Shown: positions 1 to 5,784 of the stretch, one piece after another
How positions within the stretch are numbered: position 1 is the stretch's first letter
Layout of the letters: every line of letters starts with the position of its first letter
Assembly (NCBI GenBank): GCA_030591285.1
Contig: JAUVBH010000119.1
Location: 1 to 5,784 of the forward strand
From: Thermoplasmatota archaeon
GTDB taxonomy: Archaea > Thermoplasmatota > Penumbrarchaeia > Penumbrarchaeales > Penumbrarchaeaceae
Reading direction: 5' to 3'
DNA length: 5,784 bases
Program-made: the position numbers and the translations under genes
Notes under the pieces: model-generated
The model's input: the letters and a program-made list of their open reading frames with translations, nothing else
Database searches by the model: none
What the model was told of the DNA's origin: nothing

Positions 1-3000
1 GAGGTGGAAAAGACCGAGGAGATCCCTCCTCCCAAAGAGACCAAAACACCGGAAGGGGGCGAGGCCGGACATTGGGATATGGTCAAGGAAAAGGTAGTTC
101 AGATCGTTGGTGAGAAGACAGGATATCCCGAGGATATGCTTGAACTTGATCTGGACCTTGAAGCCGATCTCGGGATCGACACTGTGAAACAGGTGGAACT
201 TTTCGCAATGGCAAGGGAAGATTTCAAACTGCCCAAGGATGATACCGTGAATCTAAGCGAATTGCCAACTCTGAGACATATCATCGATTACATTGCAAAT
301 TTAACATCTGCTGCAGCCCCTGTTGAAGATAAACCTGCTGAAGAAACAGTTGAAATGTCAGTGGATGAGTTGAAGAAAAGGGTAAACAGATGGGTCCTCC
401 AGACAGAAGAACTGGAACAGTTACCGGACCTTAAAACCAAACCGCTTGAGGGTAAAAAGACCCTTGTCATCGGTGGTGGAAAGAAAGCTGCAAAGGCCGT
501 CAGATCCATATTTGGCGCTGATGTGGTCTATGTCAAACCTGCGGATATATTGAAGGAGAAATGGGACTCCAAGGATATCCAGGGTGTCATCAATCTCTAT
601 CCGTTCGAACTTCCCGATGAGACCTTCCCGAAGAAGTGGAAGGAACTGAATGACAATGCCGTCAGATCACTATTTTTAGCAACCAAGGAGTTGAACACCG
701 TTCTTAAGGAGGGAGGATTCTTCTTCTCCATCACAAGGATGGGCGGCCGTTTCGGATTGGACGCTGAAGTGAATCCAATCCATGGTGGTGTATCCGGATA
801 TACCAAAGCAGTAGGCAGGGAGTTCAATAAAACTAGGGCGATCTGTCTTGATGTTGATCCGAAAATGTCCATGGATGATGCATTGACACAGCTCGCCAAG
901 GAGTACCGTTCAGAGGTCAAGCTCTTTGAGGTTGGATTTACAGGTGAGAACAGGTTCAGACCGGTTCTGAGGATAATTGAGCCCGCAGAACCGAAGGTAC
1001 TGGAACTTGAAGATGGTATGAACCTGCTCATCCCGGGAGGCGGGACAGGGATCACCTCCGAGATAGTGAAAGGCATGTCCAAGAAGGCCAAATTGAAGCT
1101 TCACATCATTGGAAGGACCCAGATACTTGATGATGTCGAAAAGCTTGCATCTCTGGATGAAGAGGGATTGAAAGCTGAGAAGGATAAGCTCAAGGAAGAG
1201 CTCCAGGGAACTATCAAGAAGTTAACCCCTCCGATCCTGGACCGGGAGTTCTCCAAGGTGACAAAATCAATAGCGATCCACAATCTGCTAAAGGATATCA
1301 AAGCCAACGGATCCGAGGTCCAGTATCACTCAATGGATGTAGCAGATGTTGAGGGTATGGGGAAGATAATCTCGGAAAGCGGACCCTTCGACGGTGTAAT
1401 TCATGCAGCCGGGATAGAACAATCGAAAGCTGTTGGTAGCAAGAAGATCGAGGATTTCGACAGGGTATACAACACCAAGGTCATGGGTGCCTATGGAATA
1501 CTGAAAGCGACCGCTGACCATCCGCTGAAGTTCTTCATCTCTTTCTCATCCGTTGCAGGAAGGTTCGGAAATAGCGGACAGGTGGATTACTCTGCGGCCA
1601 ATGATCTCCTGGACAAGCTATACGGTGCTGTAAGATCACTTCATCCTGATTGTCACACGAAAGCCGTGGGTTGGTCAGCATGGGCTGGAACCGGAATGGC
1701 GTCTAGAGGAGCGGTCAAGACCCTTCTCGAACTCGGTGGGATAACCTTTATTCCCATCGAAGAGGGTGTTCAGTTCTCCATCAACGAGACACTTTCCGGG
1801 AACGAGAGAGAGGTCTTCTATTCAGGTTCACTTGGACCGATGGATACCGAAAAAGCTATGCTCTGGGAAGAAGGGATCCAGAGGACGGTTTCTGAGGTCG
1901 TTGAGAAGGTTGAGGGATCCAAACAAAAGCGAACTCAGCCGACAACACCATCTCCTTTGATCGATGAGGTGCTTGAGAGGACAGAGGACCATATCAAGGT
2001 CCGAAGAAGCCTGGATGGTGTAAGAGAACGTTTCCTCCCGGACCACTCGATAATGGGCAAGATGGTATATCCTGGAGTAATGGGATTGGAAACCTTTGCA
2101 CAGACAGGAAAATTGATGTTCCCGGACCTGCAGGTAGTAGGTCTTCAGGATGTTATTCTTTCAAAAGCACTGAGTGTGGACGGGGAGAAGGAGTTCTTCG
2201 TTGAGGGAGATGTCCTTGAGGATACAGATGAAAAGAAGATCATTGAAATGAAACTCTACTCCATTCTCAAACCTAAAAAATCCAACAAGGAGATCGAGTC
2301 GGTCCATTACAATGGAAAGGTGATCATGGGTACAAGGGACCTGGAATGTCAGGTGGTCCATGACCATCCTATCCGACCGAAAAACGTCATCGCCCAGGTA
2401 CTGAGACCGGAGATCTATGAACATCTGTTCCACGGGGACCGGTTCCAGGTCCTTGAGGGAATGGAAGTGTTGAAGGACGGGGAGCTCGTAGGTATCTATC
2501 ATCCACCACCCGAGGACCTTTTCGATCCCGATACAGGATGGCAGAATGGTCATCTTGTGACCGCCCCAATGCAAACGGAGTGTGGATTCCAGACAGCAGG
2601 AGCATATGTTCTCGATCGGTTCAAGATGATGGCCCTGCCAACAAAGGTTGGAGTAATCGAATACAGATCTGACCTCTCACCTTCCGAAGATGGATTGGTA
2701 TGGGTCAGGTTTGGCGGCAGGGAAGACAATACCTTCAGATTCGATGTTGACTTCATAGATAAAGATGGGAATGTTAGATTCTCCTACAGGGATTACCAGC
2801 TGAAATCAATGATGCCATATGAGGGAGAATTGACAGGGGACCACAGTGTCACCTTCGAGGAGTTCAGATCTCCAGTTGACGACATCAGGGTATTCAGAAT
2901 TGACCTTGATGGTGCCGGAGACGATCTCGGAGAGTATGTAAGGTACTTCGAAGAGGAAGAGTGGACCTCAATGGTCAATGAGAAGATGACCCAGAAGAGA

Positions 3001-3546
3001 AGGCGGGAGCATACCTTCGGCAGAGTTGTGGCAAAGATGGCGGTCTCATGGTATATGGCATCGTCGAGATACAGGGTAATTCCCATCAAGGACATCAAGA
3101 TCGAAACCGAGGAAAAGGGAAAACCATATGCTATGGTCGATGGTGAAAGGATCGAGATCTCCATCTCCCATTCACATAGATGGGTGGTTTGTTCCGTGGG
3201 TGGAAATGTCCACGGAATGGATATCGAACTTGCGGAACACAGGGATATCGCCTTCGTGGGAGAGGCTTTCACAGATATGGAAGCTGATCTTATTTCCAGG
3301 AAACAGAAGGAGTACGATGTCGGAGAGAACATGATGCAAACACTCTTCTTTTCGGCAAAGGAATCCTATCTGAAGAAAACCGGATTGGGTCTGTCTGTGG
3401 ACCTGAAATCAATTCAATGCACCGAGGTTGTGAGACTTCCCAACAATGGTGGTATCTCCTTTGAGGTCTTCATAACCCATGGTGAAGAAGAGGGGAAGGT
3501 GGAAGCACACATTCCCTCAGCTTATGTGTTGACGATCTGTGCATGA
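1..3546 (+). CDS. Iterative type I PKS / PUFA-synthase-like megasynthase, C-terminal part: ACP-KR-DH-PPTase (5' partial)
   Basis: C-terminal part of an iterative fatty acid/polyketide synthase, presumably cytosolic. Residues are numbered from the GTG at 4. Residues 25-100 are an ACP with the motif LGIDTVKQVEL; Thr60 sits where the phosphopantetheine Ser is expected. Residues 150-325 look like the KR structural subdomain. Residues 338-605 are the catalytic KR, with the NADPH loop GGGTGIT (345-351) and Ser516, Tyr529 and Asn533 in an SSVAG...DYSAAN context; a Lys/Glu-rich helical insertion lies near 375-440. Residues 650-945 are a double-hotdog DH with H681xxxGxxxxPG and a second motif E859CGFQ, where PKS DHs usually have Asp. 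Residues 960-1180 are an Sfp-type PPTase with GKPYA, SISHS (His1056), GMDIE (Asp1073, Glu1075) and AKESYLKK (Lys1119, Glu1120). The frame is open through base 1, and the protein starts in a Pro/Glu-rich linker, so GTG 4 is probably not the true start and KS-AT likely precede. The order matches enediyne PKSs; the ACP resembles PfaA. The stop is TGA at 3544. Domain calls are firm; the product is unknown. Confidence 0.9.
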   Translation, partial: EVEKTEEIPPPKETKTPEGGEAGHWDMVKEKVVQIVGEKTGYPEDMLELDLDLEADLGIDTVKQVELFAMAREDFKLPKDDTVNLSELPTLRHIIDYIANLTSAAAPVEDKPAEETVEMSVDELKKRVNRWVLQTEELEQLPDLKTKPLEGKKTLVIGGGKKAAKAVRSIFGADVVYVKPADILKEKWDSKDIQGVINLYPFELPDETFPKKWKELNDNAVRSLFLATKELNTVLKEGGFFFSITRMGGRFGLDAEVNPIHGGVSGYTKAVGREFNKTRAICLDVDPKMSMDDALTQLAKEYRSEVKLFEVGFTGENRFRPVLRIIEPAEPKVLELEDGMNLLIPGGGTGITSEIVKGMSKKAKLKLHIIGRTQILDDVEKLASLDEEGLKAEKDKLKEELQGTIKKLTPPILDREFSKVTKSIAIHNLLKDIKANGSEVQYHSMDVADVEGMGKIISESGPFDGVIHAAGIEQSKAVGSKKIEDFDRVYNTKVMGAYGILKATADHPLKFFISFSSVAGRFGNSGQVDYSAANDLLDKLYGAVRSLHPDCHTKAVGWSAWAGTGMASRGAVKTLLELGGITFIPIEEGVQFSINETLSGNEREVFYSGSLGPMDTEKAMLWEEGIQRTVSEVVEKVEGSKQKRTQPTTPSPLIDEVLERTEDHIKVRRSLDGVRERFLPDHSIMGKMVYPGVMGLETFAQTGKLMFPDLQVVGLQDVILSKALSVDGEKEFFVEGDVLEDTDEKKIIEMKLYSILKPKKSNKEIESVHYNGKVIMGTRDLECQVVHDHPIRPKNVIAQVLRPEIYEHLFHGDRFQVLEGMEVLKDGELVGIYHPPPEDLFDPDTGWQNGHLVTAPMQTECGFQTAGAYVLDRFKMMALPTKVGVIEYRSDLSPSEDGLVWVRFGGREDNTFRFDVDFIDKDGNVRFSYRDYQLKSMMPYEGELTGDHSVTFEEFRSPVDDIRVFRIDLDGAGDDLGEYVRYFEEEEWTSMVNEKMTQKRRREHTFGRVVAKMAVSWYMASSRYRVIPIKDIKIETEEKGKPYAMVDGERIEISISHSHRWVVCSVGGNVHGMDIELAEHRDIAFVGEAFTDMEADLISRKQKEYDVGENMMQTLFFSAKESYLKKTGLGLSVDLKSIQCTEVVRLPNNGGISFEVFITHGEEEGKVEAHIPSAYVLTICA

Positions 3547-3564
3547 CCAAAGATATGAAAAAAC

Positions 3565-3574
3565 GGATGTGATC
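3565..3574 (+). promoter_or_regulatory. Shine-Dalgarno-like site before the ATG at 3579
   Basis: GGATGTGATC matches the full 16S-complementary sequence GGAGGTGATC at 9 of 10 positions. The GGATG core ends 9 nt before an ATG at 3579, which is good spacing. It precedes the small ORF 3579-3689, not the carboxylase start. Either the small ORF is translated or this is a chance match. Confidence 0.4.
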
Positions 3575-3578
3575 TGCA

Positions 3579-3689
3579 ATGAACAAACAACGATCAGAGC
3601 ACCTTCTGGCCCTCTCAAAAATTTCGTCCATGTACCACCGTGTTCATTATGGAAGTGTGATTTTCTATGGCATCCATAACACCTGCTGA
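3579..3689 (+). CDS. Possible 36-residue small ORF overlapping the carboxylase start
   Basis: The ORF runs ATG 3579 to TGA 3687-3689 and starts MNKQRSEHLLALSK. I recognise no family. It has a strong Shine-Dalgarno-like site at good spacing and overlaps the downstream carboxylase start (ATG 3667) by 23 nt in a different frame. That layout would fit a leader peptide or translational coupling, in which ribosomes finishing the small ORF restart on the carboxylase. A second possibility is that a sequencing or real frameshift has separated the true N-terminus of the carboxylase from its body. A third is that it is simply non-coding spacer. There is no domain evidence and the length is weak support, so only the ribosome site argues for it. 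Confidence 0.22.
   Translation: MNKQRSEHLLALSKISSMYHRVHYGSVIFYGIHNTC
3651..3657 (+). promoter_or_regulatory. Shine-Dalgarno-like site for the carboxylase gene
   Basis: GGAAGTG differs at one position from GGAGGTG. Its GGAAG core ends 11 nt before the ATG at 3667. An in-frame TGA at 3658-3660 lies between this site and the ATG, so 3667 is the earliest possible ATG in that frame. Together these support 3667 as the start. Confidence 0.45.
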
Positions 3690-5784
3690 TCTCAACACAT
3701 GTGAACTCGAACCGGCTGAGTCGGATATATTTCGAGATTCAATAGATACACTCCTTTCCGAGGAGATGTATAACCAGAATTTAGCTGCGGTTTCAGCCTG
3801 GGTCGAGCAAGCAGATGGGGACACTCAAAAGGCCTTTGCCCGTGTTTTGATAGTTAATAATGGCCTATCCGCCCTGCGGATCATTCAAGGAATAACCTCT
3901 CTATCCAACCTTATCTCCCAGGGGAAAAATCCTACCCTTATTCAGGCCGTGGCCATAGCATCCGATGCAGATTGGGTTGGCGATTGTCAAGAAGATGCCC
4001 AGCAGCGTCCGAATTATCTTAAAGAACCCGATATTATCATTGCCAGAATTGCAGGATTGAGGCCTAAGGACACCTATCAAAACCAGGATGAGGTCATTGC
4101 ACTCGCCCGGAAATACAAGTGTGACGCAATTGCGGTAGGATGGGGACATCTAGCTGAAAATGTGACCTTTGCATCTCGGGTGGAAAAGGAGGGGCTTGTC
4201 TTCATAGGGCCAAATGCAGAGGCTATGAGCCTGATGGGCGACAAGATCATGTCAAAGCTCATCATGGATGAAGCAGAGGTTCCAATGCTTCCCTGGAACG
4301 GATCGAATATTTCCCTATCTGAATTGAGAGCAGATGCAGAGGACCAGGTCACAGCTCATAAAGAAAAGGAAGGTTCTCTCTCCGAAGAAGATCGGTATCG
4401 CATGCTATTTGATATGGCCTATGATCAAGTTGGGGTCAATTCCATCGAAGAGGCCCGGTCAGTGGTTGACACAATTAAACTTCCTGTGGTCATCAAGGCT
4501 ACAGCAGGTGGCGGTGGGCGTGGTATTCGTTTCGTAACCAATATTAAGGATCTTGGATCTGGACTGCAGGCCGCCATTTCCGAGGCATCGGCAGCGTTCG
4601 GAAACGGCACGGTATTCATCGAGAAGGCCGCCGATCCAGGCTCGCGTCATGTGGAAGTACAGATCCTTGCAGATACTGTAGGTACTGTGATAGCTCTTGG
4701 TGAGCGCGAATGTTCCATACAGCGTCATAATCAGAAACTGATCGAGGAAAGCGGCGATGACATTCCCATAAGCGATAAGACCAGGCAGATCCTACGAAAG
4801 GCTGCGATAGATGCAGCAAAAGCAGCGAAATATGTGAATGCTGGAACTGTAGAATTTCTTGTGGATAAAGATGGTAATCCCTATTTCATGGAGATGAACA
4901 CAAGGTTGCAGGTGGAACATATAGCCACAGAGGCAGTGTATCCCGGACTCGATCTTGTGGTAGCGCAGCTGAAAATCGCCATGGGCATTCCCCTGGATCA
5001 AGAATTGATATCTTTAGGTGAGTCACTCACAACGGATAAGCACAGTATTTCCGTTCGTATAACAGCTGAAAATCCCAATGCGGGTTTTAGTTCTCAGACC
5101 GGTACCATAGAATCGCTCGACATTCCCAATCTGGGTCCAAACACCCCTCGTGCCTATTTTAGCTTCGGGCAGGGAGGAACCGTTCATTCCTTTTCGGACA
5201 GTCAGATCGGGCACGTGGTGGTCAGTGCACCAACCCGTGAGGCAGCACGGCAATATATGGTAGCCTTTCTGAATAAATTACATATCAAGGGTATCCTGAC
5301 AACCCTCCAGTTCTCATCCACGATATTGCAGGATGAAGAATATATTGACGGGACTGGCATTCATGTTAACTGGCTCAAGCAGAGGATCGATGATGCACGA
5401 TCAAAGGAGGGTGCGTCCCTCGGCGGTTCCTACGTGCAGCCTGAGCTAGGTCTGGCAGCGGTTGCTATATTCGATCATCTCTTTCAGAAGGCAGAATCAC
5501 AAGTCAAATTCCATGCAAATCTCATTTCATCACGATCGATCGCTCCCAAACTCCTTGCGAATACTGGCCTTACCCGTGTGAAATTCGGTAAGCATCATTA
5601 TACGATCATTGTGCGTGAGATCGCAGATGAGCTTTATGAATTGATCCTTGACAATGACCGGATCGTTGTCCGGATCTGGGAAAGGTTGGGTCCCTCTCGC
5701 TTCGTGATGGAATATGACGGTATTGTCTACCAGGAACATCGGACGAATGAGACTTCCATAACCCCTATTGAACTTGGAGGGCAC
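3667..5784 (+). CDS. Eukaryote-type multidomain acetyl-CoA carboxylase, biotin carboxylase part (3' partial)
   Basis: Carboxylates biotin using ATP and bicarbonate, the first half of malonyl-CoA synthesis. The 706 codons shown are open to the window edge. Residues 1-57 are an acidic extension I do not recognise. The biotin carboxylase domain runs from VLIVNNG (60-66) to about 545. ATP-grasp features are Lys277, the glycine loop at 281-284 followed by Arg285, HVEVQ (328-332), Cys349, Lys357, Glu396 and MEMNTRLQVEH (Glu409, Asn411, Arg413, Glu417). Several segments match animal/fungal ACC rather than bacterial AccC: VGWGHLAEN, MLPWNGS, AQLKIAMGIPL, RITAENP and SDSQIGH (510-516). About 40 residues between LPWNGS and VVIKA match the spacing of the eukaryotic enzyme. 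After Trp569, residues 600-706 resemble the BT segment before the biotin carrier. Carrier and carboxyltransferase should follow past 5784. The gene lies 120 bp downstream of the megasynthase, consistent with supplying its malonyl-CoA. Arginine codons are mostly CGN, unlike the upstream gene. A related acyl-CoA carboxylase with another substrate cannot be excluded, since the carboxyltransferase is not visible. Confidence 0.9.
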   Translation, partial: MASITPADLNTCELEPAESDIFRDSIDTLLSEEMYNQNLAAVSAWVEQADGDTQKAFARVLIVNNGLSALRIIQGITSLSNLISQGKNPTLIQAVAIASDADWVGDCQEDAQQRPNYLKEPDIIIARIAGLRPKDTYQNQDEVIALARKYKCDAIAVGWGHLAENVTFASRVEKEGLVFIGPNAEAMSLMGDKIMSKLIMDEAEVPMLPWNGSNISLSELRADAEDQVTAHKEKEGSLSEEDRYRMLFDMAYDQVGVNSIEEARSVVDTIKLPVVIKATAGGGGRGIRFVTNIKDLGSGLQAAISEASAAFGNGTVFIEKAADPGSRHVEVQILADTVGTVIALGERECSIQRHNQKLIEESGDDIPISDKTRQILRKAAIDAAKAAKYVNAGTVEFLVDKDGNPYFMEMNTRLQVEHIATEAVYPGLDLVVAQLKIAMGIPLDQELISLGESLTTDKHSISVRITAENPNAGFSSQTGTIESLDIPNLGPNTPRAYFSFGQGGTVHSFSDSQIGHVVVSAPTREAARQYMVAFLNKLHIKGILTTLQFSSTILQDEEYIDGTGIHVNWLKQRIDDARSKEGASLGGSYVQPELGLAAVAIFDHLFQKAESQVKFHANLISSRSIAPKLLANTGLTRVKFGKHHYTIIVREIADELYELILDNDRIVVRIWERLGPSRFVMEYDGIVYQEHRTNETSITPIELGGH

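Noticed and set aside
4..6. GTG as the true start of the megasynthase
   Set aside because: The frame is open upstream to base 1, and the first 20 or so residues look like a Pro/Glu-rich interdomain linker rather than an N-terminus. Only three bases precede it, so a ribosome site cannot be judged.
597..1091. 164-codon reverse-strand ORF opposite the KR domain
   Set aside because: Ser/Pro-rich low-information translation, antisense to well-supported KR coding sequence.
2793..3332. 179-codon reverse-strand ORF opposite the PPTase domain
   Set aside because: Ser-rich shadow translation with no recognisable domain. The + strand here encodes clear PPTase motifs.
3547..3666. Terminator or promoter in the spacer between the two genes
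   Set aside because: I found no GC-rich hairpin with a T-run and no convincing -10/-35 or TATA/BRE element. The A-runs near 3557-3563 and 3617-3621 are not enough to call one.
5533..5542. Palindrome CGATCGATCG
   Set aside because: It lies inside well-supported coding sequence, with no flanking repeat or second copy seen. Probably chance.

Overview
The window holds the 3' end of a large lipid/polyketide megasynthase gene and, 120 bp downstream on the same strand, the 5' part of a gene for a eukaryote-type multidomain acetyl-CoA carboxylase. Both genes run out of the window: the first at its 5' end, the second at its 3' end. I see no RNA genes, mobile elements, CRISPR arrays or large repeats.

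Positions 1-3546 encode, in order, an acyl carrier protein (ACP) domain, a ketoreductase (KR; structural half then catalytic half), a hotdog dehydratase (DH) and a C-terminal Sfp-type phosphopantetheinyl transferase (PPTase). This is the order seen after KS-AT in enediyne-type iterative polyketide synthases, and the ACP, KR and DH look like those of PfaA-type polyunsaturated fatty acid (PUFA) synthases. The Pro/Glu-rich start of the readable protein looks like an interdomain linker, so KS and AT domains probably lie upstream of the window. Positions 3547-3666 are a short spacer with two Shine-Dalgarno-like sites and a possible 36-codon ORF, and no convincing terminator or promoter. Positions 3667-5784 encode a biotin carboxylase domain and the start of the biotin carboxylase/transferase-interacting (BT) region of a protein whose closest resemblance, from memory, is to animal and fungal ACC rather than to bacterial AccC.

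The two products fit one pathway. The carboxylase would make malonyl-CoA, the extender unit of the megasynthase, and the megasynthase carries its own activating PPTase. KR and DH are present and no enoylreductase is visible here, so hydroxy or unsaturated acyl products are plausible. The product itself cannot be read from this window.

Organism: intronless reading frames, a compact same-strand layout and Shine-Dalgarno-like sites point to a prokaryote. The megasynthase gene strongly prefers AGA/AGG for arginine (44 of 54 by hand count), as many archaea and some bacteria do. The carboxylase gene strongly prefers CGN (27 of 34), which suggests the neighbours have different histories. An archaeal source is possible, but I cannot establish the lineage.
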